A stretch of DNA of 64,000 nt from Ignavibacteriales bacterium (GCA_016707285.1 JADJIA010000014.1:113675-177674), one strand, 5' to 3'; positions 1 to 9,830 are shown, counted from the stretch's first letter. Translations and numbers: made by a program. The notes: generated by a model not told the origin, from the sequence alone.

Positions 1-1065
1 AACTTCAAATTTCCACAGTTGTTCAGAATAAATGCTGCATACGATCAAAAACTCCCTTGGGAATTTGTTGGATCACTTGAAGTAATCTATTCAAAAACTC
101 TTAATGAAGTAATGTATGAAAAGCTGAATATCAGAAATTATTCAACTCCAACCACAATCGCTTCAGAACTTGGAAGACCAGTTTATGGTGGAACTGACAA
201 TAAAAACAACAACTTCAGAGATGTCCTTTCACTGAAAAACACTTCAGAAGGATATCAGATGAACTTTGCCATTCAGTTCCAGAGATATGTTGCCAGAGGT
301 TTATCAATCAATTTTGGTTATACCCATGGTATTGCAAAAGATATGAACAGCACAACCTCTTCACAGGCTGTTTCTCAGATGAGATACAACCCTGTTAAAG
401 GTGATCCAAACAATCCTGAACTTGTTACTTCACTTTATGAGATCAAAAACAGGTTCTTTGCTTCAGTATCATTGACACACGATTTCTTTACAAATGCACC
501 AACCACAATCTCATTGTTCTACAACGGACAGAGTGGTGCCCCATTCTCATTCACAGTTAATGGTGACTTGAACAACGACGGTTTTGATCAGAACGATCTG
601 TTCTACATCCCAACCGCTGCTGAACTTTCAAGTGGAGCGTATCAGCTTGGTGCTGTAACCGGTGGTGCTTTTGTACCATCTGCTGCTATGTACTCACAGC
701 TTGAATCATACATCCAGAATAATGAATATCTTAATAGCCACAGAGGGACTATTGCTGAAAGAAACGGCGCAAGAAATCCATGGAGAGACATCTTTGATTT
801 AAGACTCGCTCAGGATATCCCAACAGTTCTCAATCAGAAATTCACGATAACCCTCGACATTTTGAATGTACTTAATCTTATGAACAGCGATTGGGGATAC
901 GACGAATCAGTATTCTCAACTTCAAATGTTGTAAGAATGATCAACAGAAGTGTCGGCGGAAAACCTGTTTACTCATTCTCAGCCCCAACTACCAATGTTC
1001 CTTGGGCTCCGAGTGACATCAACAGCCGCTGGGCTATGCAACTTGGTGTGAGATATACCTTTTAA
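1..1065 (+). CDS. TonB-dependent receptor-like outer-membrane protein, C-terminal part
   Basis: The reading frame is open from base 1, so the N-terminus lies outside the window. The visible 355 residues alternate short polar and aromatic strands (for example SINFGYTHGI, FFASVSLTHDF) with Asn/Asp-rich loops, as in the beta-barrel of TonB-dependent receptors, and the protein ends in WAMQLGVRYTF, with the terminal Phe used for outer-membrane insertion. The segment DLRLAQDIPTVLNQKFTITL followed by DILNVLNLMN is typical of the last strands of the large carboxypeptidase-regulatory/TonB-type receptors of Bacteroidota. No plug domain or TonB box can be seen because of the truncation, so the substrate is unknown. 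An intrinsic terminator follows about 55 bp downstream. Confidence 0.75.
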   Translation, partial: NFKFPQLFRINAAYDQKLPWEFVGSLEVIYSKTLNEVMYEKLNIRNYSTPTTIASELGRPVYGGTDNKNNNFRDVLSLKNTSEGYQMNFAIQFQRYVARGLSINFGYTHGIAKDMNSTTSSQAVSQMRYNPVKGDPNNPELVTSLYEIKNRFFASVSLTHDFFTNAPTTISLFYNGQSGAPFSFTVNGDLNNDGFDQNDLFYIPTAAELSSGAYQLGAVTGGAFVPSAAMYSQLESYIQNNEYLNSHRGTIAERNGARNPWRDIFDLRLAQDIPTVLNQKFTITLDILNVLNLMNSDWGYDESVFSTSNVVRMINRSVGGKPVYSFSAPTTNVPWAPSDINSRWAMQLGVRYTF

Positions 1066-1118
1066 TTAATTATTAATTATCAGGTATTAATCTTAGTATC
1101 GCAGATACTTTAAAAAAC

Positions 1119-1150
1119 AAAAGCTGCCTCGTAAATGGGGCAGCTTTTTT
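1119..1150 (+). terminator. Intrinsic terminator of the outer-membrane receptor gene
   Basis: A stem made by AAAGCTGCC and GGCAGCTTT with a short A/T-rich loop is followed by a run of T. It lies about 55 bp after the receptor stop codon. Confidence 0.85.
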
Positions 1151-1297
1151 TATTTTAAATCGATTTAACTTTGGTGGGATTATCTGTAAATTTTAATATA
1201 TGACTTAAAAATCACTTTTTATATTCAAACATTAACTTTTTTACTTCTCACCGACGCTTAATTCAGGACAACTAAAATAATAATTAATAATTAATAT

Positions 1298-1840
1298 TTA
1301 GTCCGGAATAACTTCCAGTGCGGGATGTACATCTCTTTTAAGCAGGCTTTCAATTGCCGAGAGGGTTCCTCTTTGTGCACTTGGGCAGCTTCCGCAGGCT
1401 CCTTGATAGCGAACCTTGAGAGAATAACCATCAAGTCCCAGAATTTCGAGACCACCACCATCGTAAGCAAGAGCGGGAACAACTTTTTTATTTAATACTT
1501 CAGATATCTGTTTAAGAAGTTCACTCGTGTTTTCATCCATTCCTTCGGGAGTGGCTTCTTCAGGAATGAGTGATTGATCAAATTTACTTAGATAAGTGAG
1601 AAAAGGTCTTTGGATCTTTCCCCAATCGTAACCCTGTTTTTTTTCAACAGTGATAAATTTATCGGTATAAAACACAGATGCAACTCCCTCGAGGGCAAAA
1701 ATACCGTTTGCGAGTGGATCATTTACTGCATCTTCGGGTGTGCTGAATTGCCTCGATGTAAAGTGAAGCAATTTCTGATTTAAGACAAATTTAATAGCGT
1801 GTGGATTGGGAGTAAGTTCAACATCAACTACATGTAACAT
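1298..1840 (-). CDS. Nfu/NifU-type Fe-S cluster scaffold protein
   Basis: About 180 residues with the two-part architecture of Nfu proteins. The N-terminal Nfu_N domain contains ELTPNPHAIKFVLNQKLL. The C-terminal NifU-like domain carries the cluster-binding CxxC in RYQGACGSCPSAQRGTLS, and the protein ends HPALEVIPD. Such proteins receive or carry a [4Fe-4S] cluster and pass it to target enzymes in the cytoplasm. The ATG at 1838-1840 is preferred over an in-frame codon at 1897, because GAGGTG sits just upstream and the family homology begins there. A 14-bp palindrome lies directly upstream of the start. Several Fe-S enzymes in the window, such as the serine dehydratase, would be plausible clients; that is inference. 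Confidence 0.88.
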   Translation of the reverse strand: MLHVVDVELTPNPHAIKFVLNQKLLHFTSRQFSTPEDAVNDPLANGIFALEGVASVFYTDKFITVEKKQGYDWGKIQRPFLTYLSKFDQSLIPEEATPEGMDENTSELLKQISEVLNKKVVPALAYDGGGLEILGLDGYSLKVRYQGACGSCPSAQRGTLSAIESLLKRDVHPALEVIPD

Positions 1841-1852
1841 ATTAACACCTCT

Positions 1853-1866
1853 GTACGATACCGTAC
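1853..1866. promoter_or_regulatory. Palindrome upstream of the Nfu gene, candidate operator
   Basis: GTACGATACCGTAC has perfect 5-bp arms (GTACG/CGTAC) around ATAC and sits 13-26 bp upstream of the Nfu start codon, where a bound protein would block initiation. A second small hairpin (CTGCC, TTT, GGCAG) follows at 1873-1885. No regulator has been identified; the role is inferred from position. Confidence 0.3.
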
Positions 1867-1958
1867 TTTGTTCTGCCTTTGGCAGGCGATTATTCAACTA
1901 AACAATTCAAATTTCCGTAATTTGCATTGCAATATAAATAATTTCCGGACCGTAAGAT

Positions 1959-2930
1959 ATGAAAAAAATCATGATAGTTTTCACCGGTGGTACCATTTCG
2001 ATGAAAGTGGATTCACAAACCGGAGGCGCAGTTCCTCACTTGACGGGGGGTGAAATAATTGATATGATTCCGGAGTTAAAATCTCTTGGAAAGGTGGATT
2101 TCTACGATTTTGGGAAATATCCGGGTCCTCATATTACACCTGAGTTGATGTTTGAACTGGCATTAACCATCCAGCAAATGATCGATGAAAATGAATATGA
2201 TGGTATTATAATAACACACGGCACCGACACCCTCGAAGAGACAGCGTATTTCCTCGATCTCTATCTTGAATGTCATATTCCTGTTGTGTTAACGGGATCG
2301 ATGAGAAACAGTTCTGATCCTGACTGGGATGGTCCTCCAAATTTGATAGACTCAATTTATACATGTCTTAATCCAAATAGCAGGGATATGGGTGTTTTGG
2401 TATGTCTGAATGGTGAGATAAACGCTGCAAGTGAGGTAACAAAAACCCATACGGAAGATGAGGAAACCTTTGCTTCGCTGGATTTTGGAAGTCTCGGATT
2501 TGTTGACAGAGGGAGAGTAATTCTAAATCGGGCTCCACGGAGACTTGAAACCATCAGAACATCCAAAATAAATTCAAATGTTGATCTGCTTAAATGTTAT
2601 GCAGGAATGGATGATAAATTTTTTAGATATTCAGCTGATTCCGGAGTTGATGGTGTAGTGGTGGAAGCGTTGGGAGTGGGGAATGTTCCCCCGGCAGTCT
2701 TTGAAGGAATCGAGTATGTTTTGGAGAAAGGGATTCCGGTGGTTTTGGTATCGCGCTGCCCGGCGGGAGAAACCGATGACATCTACAGTTACCCCGGAGC
2801 CGGGAAATGGTTAAGGGAGTCGGGCGTTATTTTTGCAGAATATTTAAATGGACAGAAGGCAAGAATAAAACTAATCCTTGCCCTCGGTAAAACCAATGAT
2901 CCCGCAGAATTGGAACGGATTTTTTATTAA
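1959..2930 (+). CDS. ansA: L-asparaginase, type I (cytoplasmic)
   Basis: Hydrolyses L-asparagine to aspartate and ammonia. The 323-residue protein starts almost directly with the first active-site block IVFTGGTISM (catalytic Thr12) and has the second block IIITHGTDTLEETAYF with Thr89 and Asp90. PVVLTGSMR and the Lys of the SEVTKTHT segment complete the family signature. There is no signal peptide, which with the length supports a cytoplasmic enzyme. The gene converges on sbcC, the two stops overlapping by 4 bp. It could act on related substrates such as glutamine or small amidated peptides, but the family assignment is firm. Confidence 0.9.
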   Translation: MKKIMIVFTGGTISMKVDSQTGGAVPHLTGGEIIDMIPELKSLGKVDFYDFGKYPGPHITPELMFELALTIQQMIDENEYDGIIITHGTDTLEETAYFLDLYLECHIPVVLTGSMRNSSDPDWDGPPNLIDSIYTCLNPNSRDMGVLVCLNGEINAASEVTKTHTEDEETFASLDFGSLGFVDRGRVILNRAPRRLETIRTSKINSNVDLLKCYAGMDDKFFRYSADSGVDGVVVEALGVGNVPPAVFEGIEYVLEKGIPVVLVSRCPAGETDDIYSYPGAGKWLRESGVIFAEYLNGQKARIKLILALGKTNDPAELERIFY

Positions 2931-5374
2931 ACAGCGAACAGCGTTTCTATTTTGCTATAATTACCCGATTTTGAAATTATAAATCGATTCGGGAATTGTT
3001 CTTCCACATCTTTGTTGTGCGCGACAATAAAGACTTGATTAAACAATTTTGAGATTTTGTGAAGCGAGTTCATCAATTCACCTCTGCGGTTTTCATCCTG
3101 TGAGCCAAAAACCTCATCGAGTGCGAGGAAGCCAAGGTTACCTCCTCCATTATTTTGTATAATGTATTGACTGATTGCAATTCTCAAGCAAACAGCCGCC
3201 AGATCTTTTTCACCGCCCGAAAGAGTTTCAATGAGCACTTCATTATCATCACGATTAACGATTATTTCAAACGATTCCTGATCGATTTTGAGATTATCAT
3301 ACCGGTCTCCTGTTATCTGTTTAAAAAGTTCGTTGGCTTTGGCTGATATCCCCGGTAAGGCAGTTGACATAACCTTCATCTTAAACAGGTCTATCATTCC
3401 ATTATATCGTCTGAATTGTTCCAATTCATTTACTTTTTCCTGATAATCACTCTTTCGGCCTTCATTTTCTCCAATTCTCGTTTCGATTGAATTAATTTCC
3501 GTCTGCACAGAGTTAAGTTCAACATTTATTGAGTTGTGTTCATTTACTGCTTGAAGATGTTCTGCATCTTTTATCCTGAAGTGTGATTCAGCAACGGTGA
3601 TCAAATCTTTGTTAAAATCAAGATTTGATTGATCATTCTGTTTGATAACAAGCTCATTGTTTAATCTATTAAGTTCAGCTTGAATTTCTACAAGTTTTTG
3701 CTGTTTTGACGGAAGAGTCCCAACTTTTCCCAGCATTTTTTGGTATCTGTTGTTTTCTGATTTTGTGACTTCAAGTTGTTCAACAACTTTATCATACAGT
3801 GTCTGATCAAAATCACGGTTGCCAACAGCATCGAGGTCGTGCACTGCTGAAGTGATGCCCGATTTTGTTGATTCAATTTGTTTTTTCAGACTGTTACCGA
3901 GTGCGATGTCTGTCTGCAACTTCGAATTTCTGTTTATTAGAGTCTCTCTCCCGGTTTCAATCCCTTTCTTATCACTCTGTTTTTTTGCCAGTGAATCTTG
4001 AAGTTCTGCGAGTCTTCCTGACACCTTTTGAATTTGATCGTTTAGAACCCCGATTTCTGAGTTATATTTTTTGACAAGTAATGGCTTTTGTGTACCAAGT
4101 TCTCTCTCACACTCTGGACAGGGAGCAGTCTCATCAAGTCCATTAATATGTTTAAGTCTTTTTTCCTTCTCTTTAAGTTGCGACTTGTAACCGGCGATTT
4201 CTCTATCGAGATCACTGATGTTGCTGTTGATGATCATTATGCTCTCTTCAAGAGCAGTTTTTAGTTGCTCATTAGCAGTTAACAACGATTCCACCCCGGA
4301 ATTGGCATCAATTGATTTCTCGATTTCTTTGAGCTGTTTGTCAAATTCAAGGAGAGATTGTTCCAGCTTTAATTTCCCGGTTTGAATGCTGTTATAGCGT
4401 GATTTATTCTCTTTTTTACTTTGCAGGTCAGACAATTCTGCATCGAGTTTTGACAATTGTTCTACAACAGGTGCAAGTTCCCCGGCTTCAATCTGCAGCT
4501 GAATCAGATTTGCAATTTCCTGGTTTGTTGAGCTAATCATCTCGTTTGAGTTTTTAATCGATGTTTTTAGCCCGGTTATGATTATCTCAAATGCCGTGTA
4601 CTGTTCTTCGATTGCTCTCAAAGTTTCCAGATTCATGCGGGCATCTTCTTTTTCCTTAAGTTTTGAAGATACCAATTTTGATTTGACTTTGAGTTGAGAT
4701 TCAAGGATTGCAAGCTCTTCTGATTTTAATTTTTTTGATTCATTCAGTGATGTCATTACTTCATCTGACAGGAGATTTTGAGAGAGTGTCTGAACAACAA
4801 CATTCTTTTCCTTGATAATTTCGCCAACTTTTTTGCTGAGTTTATCGAGTCTGTCGAATCCGAGCATTTTTCTTATCTCTATTTCGCGTTCTTTTACTCC
4901 GGCAGCGATTAATCCTGCGGTTTCTTTTTGTTTGGCGAAGAAGGAATTGATAAAACTTTTTCTGTCAACTTTTATCACTTTATGAACATCTTTTCTCACA
5001 TTTATCACCTGTTCACTCGTTTTTTCGTAGTGAGCCGGGGGAGTTAATTCGTTCCATTTATAAAATGATGCAGATGCAGTAAGGTTTTTGTTCCCTGCCA
5101 GAGTTCTGACAACCTTATACTTTTCACCCCTTTCCATGAACTCGAGAATTACTTCAACCTTGTCTTTAACACCGGCTTTATCATTTTTAAGAAGAGGAAG
5201 TGCAACATCGGTGGATGATCCAAAAAGGGCAAATGTGATGGCATCAAAGATTGTGGATTTTCCGGCTCCATTATTGCCCACCAAACCTGTTAACCCGTCA
5301 GGGAAGGTGATAAATTCATCACGATATTGTTTAAAATTTTTCAGAGAGAGAGTTTTAATTATCATTTCCGCCAT
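2927..5374 (-). CDS. sbcC: SbcC/Rad50-like ATPase subunit of the SbcCD nuclease
   Basis: An SMC-like ATPase of 815 residues. The Walker A motif GNNGAGKST is at residues 33-41. Long coiled-coil arms surround a zinc-hook CPEC at 419-422. The ABC signature LSGGEK begins at 718 and Walker B FLALDEVFG lies near 750. With SbcD it forms the Mre11-Rad50-type complex that opens hairpins and processes blocked DNA ends. The start overlaps the 3' end of sbcD by 20 bp, so the two are translationally coupled. At 815 residues it is shorter than E. coli SbcC (about 1050) and closer to the compact Rad50 of archaea and many Bacteroidota. An ATG three codons downstream is an alternative start. Confidence 0.93.
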   Translation of the reverse strand: MAEMIIKTLSLKNFKQYRDEFITFPDGLTGLVGNNGAGKSTIFDAITFALFGSSTDVALPLLKNDKAGVKDKVEVILEFMERGEKYKVVRTLAGNKNLTASASFYKWNELTPPAHYEKTSEQVINVRKDVHKVIKVDRKSFINSFFAKQKETAGLIAAGVKEREIEIRKMLGFDRLDKLSKKVGEIIKEKNVVVQTLSQNLLSDEVMTSLNESKKLKSEELAILESQLKVKSKLVSSKLKEKEDARMNLETLRAIEEQYTAFEIIITGLKTSIKNSNEMISSTNQEIANLIQLQIEAGELAPVVEQLSKLDAELSDLQSKKENKSRYNSIQTGKLKLEQSLLEFDKQLKEIEKSIDANSGVESLLTANEQLKTALEESIMIINSNISDLDREIAGYKSQLKEKEKRLKHINGLDETAPCPECERELGTQKPLLVKKYNSEIGVLNDQIQKVSGRLAELQDSLAKKQSDKKGIETGRETLINRNSKLQTDIALGNSLKKQIESTKSGITSAVHDLDAVGNRDFDQTLYDKVVEQLEVTKSENNRYQKMLGKVGTLPSKQQKLVEIQAELNRLNNELVIKQNDQSNLDFNKDLITVAESHFRIKDAEHLQAVNEHNSINVELNSVQTEINSIETRIGENEGRKSDYQEKVNELEQFRRYNGMIDLFKMKVMSTALPGISAKANELFKQITGDRYDNLKIDQESFEIIVNRDDNEVLIETLSGGEKDLAAVCLRIAISQYIIQNNGGGNLGFLALDEVFGSQDENRRGELMNSLHKISKLFNQVFIVAHNKDVEEQFPNRFIISKSGNYSKIETLFAV

Positions 5375-6509
5375 CCTGTGTTATAATTTCTTCAAACAAT
5401 TCTTTAGTGATTTCCTCAAATTTTTTGAATTCCTCTTCATCGGGGAACCCGGCCCTGAGATCGGCAAGGAGCCTGTCGACCAACGATTCTCCACCCTGGT
5501 TATCACGATCTTCAACGGAAGTTTGCCCCTCCAGAATTTTGTTAAACCTCAGTACCAGACAATCACCTGTGATCTCGTGAATATCATCCCGCATAATTTC
5601 GTAGTATCGGGTATCCTTCACATTTTTTAAGACAACTCTCACGATTGCCTCTGAGATATCTCTTCCTCCGGTAATTGCACTAATTTCATCAAGGATATTT
5701 TGTTTTGTTTTCGATGAACATCCATCCACTGTTATGTTAAGATACTCTCTTGTTTCCAATTTTTTAAAGTTGATGGTGGTTTCATTGTCATCTATGGTTA
5801 CCTCCACAAAGCCTTTGTTATGGTCTGCCTCACCGGAGTTGATTCTTTCAGTTGAGCCTGAATAACAGACATTGCCATATTTATTCAGATGGTTAAATCT
5901 GTGCCAATGACCAAGGGCAACATAGTTGAATTCTTTGAGTATCGCCAGTTTATCAACAGGGAAAATGCCTCCACCGGGTTCTTCCTCTTTGTAAATTGAG
6001 ACCGGCATCGAGAGGTGCATCAAAAGAATATTCGGTTTTTTGGTGTCGGTTACTGCAATCTTGTTGATTTCATCAAGATGATTTTGTGAGAAATTGATGT
6101 GGGGAAGTGCATGGAGTATAAAACTTCCACAATCGAGCGTGGAATATTTCTGGTCATAAAAAATTTTACAGCCCGGAAACATTTCATAAATTTCATGAAT
6201 TGCGCGGGTATCTTCCGATTTTGGAAGGTCGTGGTTTCCGGCGATCATATAAAAAGGTATGCCTGCATCTGAAAGCCGTTTAAACTGTTTCCCGGCTTCA
6301 ATAATTGCTTTGTTATAGGGCGAGGGACGGTGGAAAAAATCGCCGGTGTGGATCACAAAATCGGGTTTTGTTTCGATTGCGTGATCAATAACTGCGGCTA
6401 CTGTTTTGTAGGCATCGTCTTCCCGCGCTTTTTGAACCGAAAAATCGTCGGAAGTGTAGTCAACAAACCCCAAATGCGAATCTGAAAAATGGATGAACCT
6501 TAATTTCAT
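5355..6509 (-). CDS. sbcD: SbcD/Mre11-like nuclease subunit
   Basis: A 384-residue metallophosphoesterase with all phosphodiesterase motifs in order: FSDSHLG (residues 8-14), HTGDFFHRPSPYNKA, AGNHDLPKS, LLMHLSMP and ALGHWHRFN. These supply the two-metal site of the Mre11 nuclease. The C-terminal region (about 270-384) is the variable capping/SbcC-binding part. The protein starts MKLRFIHFSDSH, the usual family start. It is the first gene of the sbcD-sbcC pair. It is transcribed divergently from the GH57 gene across a 234-bp gap. Role: DNA end processing and repair in the cytoplasm. Confidence 0.93.
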   Translation of the reverse strand: MKLRFIHFSDSHLGFVDYTSDDFSVQKAREDDAYKTVAAVIDHAIETKPDFVIHTGDFFHRPSPYNKAIIEAGKQFKRLSDAGIPFYMIAGNHDLPKSEDTRAIHEIYEMFPGCKIFYDQKYSTLDCGSFILHALPHINFSQNHLDEINKIAVTDTKKPNILLMHLSMPVSIYKEEEPGGGIFPVDKLAILKEFNYVALGHWHRFNHLNKYGNVCYSGSTERINSGEADHNKGFVEVTIDDNETTINFKKLETREYLNITVDGCSSKTKQNILDEISAITGGRDISEAIVRVVLKNVKDTRYYEIMRDDIHEITGDCLVLRFNKILEGQTSVEDRDNQGGESLVDRLLADLRAGFPDEEEFKKFEEITKELFEEIITQDGGNDN

Positions 6510-6696
6510 ATTGCTTTATTCCTCGTCTTATGTTTTTTTAATTTCTCATGATATCATAGAGTGGAAACTTAAACATTTTTCCAAATCGAAATTAAGAAAA
6601 AAGTATCACATCCGTTTTTTTTATTTTTTTGTAATTTGAAGGTTGTATTAATAAAATTATGAATTGTCATTTCCTCTCTAAAAAGAGATTTCTTTC

Positions 6697-6719
6697 CGGG
6701 TCAAACATTTAGCGACCCG
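6697..6719 (+). promoter_or_regulatory. Small hairpin in the leader of the GH57 gene
   Basis: CGGGTC and GACCCG form a 6-bp perfect inverted repeat with an 11-nt loop, about 25 bp upstream of the GH57 start codon. There is no T-run, so it is not a terminator. A role in mRNA stability or regulation is only a guess. Confidence 0.25.
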
Positions 6720-6743
6720 ATTGGAACCAAAAGGTTAAAAATA

Positions 6744-9700
6744 ATGCTAAAATCAAACTTTATATCGATATTGATCTTGTTAGTGTTGCTCTCTTTGGCT
6801 GATGTATATTCACAGCAAAATCAGGTAAACAAAACAAAAGTTAATCCGCCAATCTACATCGCTTTCCTTTGGCATATGCATCAACCGATTTACTGGCCCT
6901 ACGAAAGTGTGGTTCAAACAGATGCAAACGGGCGATTCCCCTTCTCGGTAACTGACATTCATAACCAGAGAACAGGACCCTACACTTCATGGCCCAAAAA
7001 TGCCGTTCAAAAAGGTATCAGTGCCAACATGCCCCATTTTGGATCACAAGTCAGTTTCACCGGTTCGTTGATTGAGAACCTGAACGCCCTGGAAGCAAAC
7101 GGAAACGGCAATTTTTTTAATTGGAAATCCAATTGGAATTTTATCAAAAATCAGACCACTTCTCTTGGCAATCCGAGAATGGACATGGTAGGTTTTGGAT
7201 ATTTCCACCCGCTTATGGGTTTGATCGATTATAAAGATATCAGAATGCAGATTCAGTGGCACAAACAGATATTTACACAAAATTTTCCGGGGGGCTACTC
7301 AAAAGGTATCTTTCCTCCTGAAAACGCATTTGTTGACAGGATGATCCCTGCTCTTGCAGATGAAGGACTCGAATGGGTACTGGTGGATAATGTCCATTTC
7401 GACAGGGCAGCGCAAGGATATCCCTTCAACACGGGTGGAAACATCTATGAACCAAACAAAGCCGATGTGCTTAATCCCAATCCAAATGACTGGCTGGCGC
7501 TTCAGAATATCTGGGCTCCTACAAGAATTTCGGCAGCCTGGGGTCACAGACCACATTATGTTGAATATGTTAATCCCGCAACGGGACAAAAATCGAATAT
7601 CATAGCTATCCCTGCCTCCCGCTATCTTGGAAACGAAGATGGCAGAGGGGGTTTTGGGGCATTAAACTACGAATCTGTGATGAGTCAGTTTGAACAATTT
7701 AACACTGATCCCTCAAAACCGGTACTGATTGTTCTTCATCATGATGGTGATAATTACGGTGGAGGAACCGATTCATATTACGGATCAAACTTCCAAAATT
7801 TTGTTAACTGGTTAAGTGCAAATCCTTCAAGATTTGTTTGTACAACAATAGAAGACTACCTCGAAATGTTCCCTCCTGACCCAAATGCCCCAATTCACAT
7901 TGAATCGGGAAGCTGGTCGGGTGCCGATAATGGTGATCCTGAGTTCAAAAAATGGCTTGGTGATCCGGGAAGTGATGGTTACAGTCCCGATATTAACAGT
8001 TGGGGTGTTTTAACCGCTGTGCAAAACCATGTTGCGATGGCAGACAATGTTAATCCGGGAGCAACAAACACATACAATGCCTGGAAGTATCTGCTTGTTA
8101 GTGAAGCTTCCGATTACTGGTATTGGGATGGATCACTCGGCGGAATCTGGGATTCAAATCCCACTCGTGGCGCCAATCAGGCAGTAAATTTTGCAAACAG
8201 CGTTATCACCGGTGCGCCAGACAATACTAAACCGACAATCTTTATTCCACAAAGAGAGCCTTACAATCCCGGTGCAACCGAGTGGAACCAACAGCAGCCT
8301 TCCGATTTTAAGGTTTGGACTTACGCCTACGATGTAAAAGGACTCAAATCTGTAAAACTTTATTATCGTGAAGATCTTGATGGTGAAAACTCACTGTCTT
8401 CAGTTCAGAACGAAACTTATGCCGGTGGTGCAGAGGTTGGCGCATGGACAACAATAGACATGCCGGGCGTTACAAAAATATCGATGACCAATCCAATGCC
8501 ACTCGTAAAAGCAAAAGAATATTCTGCTGTCATCGCCGGTATTTCAAACAAACTTGTGGATTATTATGTTGAAGCCGTCGATAGTAATAATAATGTTGCA
8601 ACCACTCCCATACAACATGTCTGGGTTGGCGCTTACACTCCCGGAGGAGGAGGTGGAACAGGTGTCAGTACTGTAACATGGATGCCTTCGGCACCCACAA
8701 AAAATGATACAATAACGGTCACCATAACCAAAGCTGTTCAGGGAGCAAAACTCCATTGGGGTTTAAATCCTCAAGGTTCAAACTGGACCACTCCAAATCA
8801 GGTATATTGGCCCACGGGAACTGTGTTGTTCAACGGAACAGGTCCTGCAGTTGAAACGGCTTTTGCCGGTCCATCAACTGACAGTTTATTGACAATCAAG
8901 ATTGGTCCTTTTAATAACAGTGCCCAGGAAGTTAACGGGGTTGCCTTTGTAATTCACTACAACGACAATTCATGGAACAACAATAACGGTCAAGACTTTA
9001 AGATCAACTTTGGTGGTGGCGGTGGAACGGGCAGTAATTTTGTCATCGATGGTGTGCTCGATCAACAGGCTGTTTCTGTTGGATCAAACAGCGGAGCAAA
9101 TCTTTATCTGGGATGGAATAATGGCAACCTGTATGTAGCAACCCAGGCAGCTCCCACTCAAGGGAAAGATGTTTTTATCCTTATAACCGACTCCCTAAGA
9201 AACCCAATCCCTGCAATGTGGGCAAAGGGTGGAACTGTCCCGGGATGGTCATTATTCCTCGCAAACGAGAGCACCAACAATTATACCGCATGGTTTGATG
9301 CTTCCTCAAATCCCGAAAAAGCGTCAGGACAAACTCTTGAAGGACTTGTGAATATTCAAAACGAGTTTGGTTATACTCCTTCGAAGCTTTACATCGCCGT
9401 ACTTCAATACGGGACACAGGACGCCGGAACACTTCAAAATCAGGTGCCTGCAGGAAATGGTAATGGAACCGTTGAACCGGAAGAACTTTACCAGTTTGAC
9501 TACACACTTACATCAGTTAAAGAAATAAGTCTTAGTGACCTTACACCATCGGATTATGGATTAAGTCAAAATTTTCCAAATCCATTTAATCCTTCTACAA
9601 CACTTCAATATTCTGTGAAAGAACCGGGAAAAGTGACGCTGGCTGTTTATGATGTTTTGGGCAGACTGATCACAACAATTGTGGATGAATATAAACCTGC

Positions 9701-9812
9701 CGGAACTTATGAAGTGAAATTTGAAGCAGGTAATCTAACGAGCGGGGTTTATTTCTACACTTTGACCGTGAATAATTTTAGAGAAACCCGCAAAATGATC
9801 CTGAATAAATGA
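6744..9812 (+). CDS. Secreted GH57 glycoside hydrolase with T9SS sorting domain
   Basis: A 1022-residue alpha-glucan hydrolase. It has a signal peptide (residues 1-23, cut near VYSQQ). The GH57 catalytic domain starts with FLWHMHQPIYWPYES (residues 41-55); GIFPPENAF with candidate nucleophile Glu193 and LHHDGDNYGGGTD (331-343) follow, the latter likely holding the acid Asp. A glycine-rich linker near 640 leads to a module with HWGLNPQGSNW resembling starch-binding CBMs. A second linker near 757 leads to a DOMON-like module. The C-terminal 80 residues (NFPNPFNPSTTLQYS to KMILNK) are a T9SS sorting domain. It probably degrades starch- or pullulan-like polymer outside the cell. Whether it is an amylase, amylopullulanase or branching-type enzyme cannot be decided. 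AAGG upstream may serve as ribosome site. Confidence 0.88.
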   Translation: MLKSNFISILILLVLLSLADVYSQQNQVNKTKVNPPIYIAFLWHMHQPIYWPYESVVQTDANGRFPFSVTDIHNQRTGPYTSWPKNAVQKGISANMPHFGSQVSFTGSLIENLNALEANGNGNFFNWKSNWNFIKNQTTSLGNPRMDMVGFGYFHPLMGLIDYKDIRMQIQWHKQIFTQNFPGGYSKGIFPPENAFVDRMIPALADEGLEWVLVDNVHFDRAAQGYPFNTGGNIYEPNKADVLNPNPNDWLALQNIWAPTRISAAWGHRPHYVEYVNPATGQKSNIIAIPASRYLGNEDGRGGFGALNYESVMSQFEQFNTDPSKPVLIVLHHDGDNYGGGTDSYYGSNFQNFVNWLSANPSRFVCTTIEDYLEMFPPDPNAPIHIESGSWSGADNGDPEFKKWLGDPGSDGYSPDINSWGVLTAVQNHVAMADNVNPGATNTYNAWKYLLVSEASDYWYWDGSLGGIWDSNPTRGANQAVNFANSVITGAPDNTKPTIFIPQREPYNPGATEWNQQQPSDFKVWTYAYDVKGLKSVKLYYREDLDGENSLSSVQNETYAGGAEVGAWTTIDMPGVTKISMTNPMPLVKAKEYSAVIAGISNKLVDYYVEAVDSNNNVATTPIQHVWVGAYTPGGGGGTGVSTVTWMPSAPTKNDTITVTITKAVQGAKLHWGLNPQGSNWTTPNQVYWPTGTVLFNGTGPAVETAFAGPSTDSLLTIKIGPFNNSAQEVNGVAFVIHYNDNSWNNNNGQDFKINFGGGGGTGSNFVIDGVLDQQAVSVGSNSGANLYLGWNNGNLYVATQAAPTQGKDVFILITDSLRNPIPAMWAKGGTVPGWSLFLANESTNNYTAWFDASSNPEKASGQTLEGLVNIQNEFGYTPSKLYIAVLQYGTQDAGTLQNQVPAGNGNGTVEPEELYQFDYTLTSVKEISLSDLTPSDYGLSQNFPNPFNPSTTLQYSVKEPGKVTLAVYDVLGRLITTIVDEYKPAGTYEVKFEAGNLTSGVYFYTLTVNNFRETRKMILNK

Positions 9813-9830
9813 TTTGCAAGAGCCAAAAGG

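Noticed and set aside
5088..5630. 180-residue open frame on the plus strand over the sbcC/sbcD junction
   Set aside because: It is antisense to two well-conserved genes and has no family-like features.
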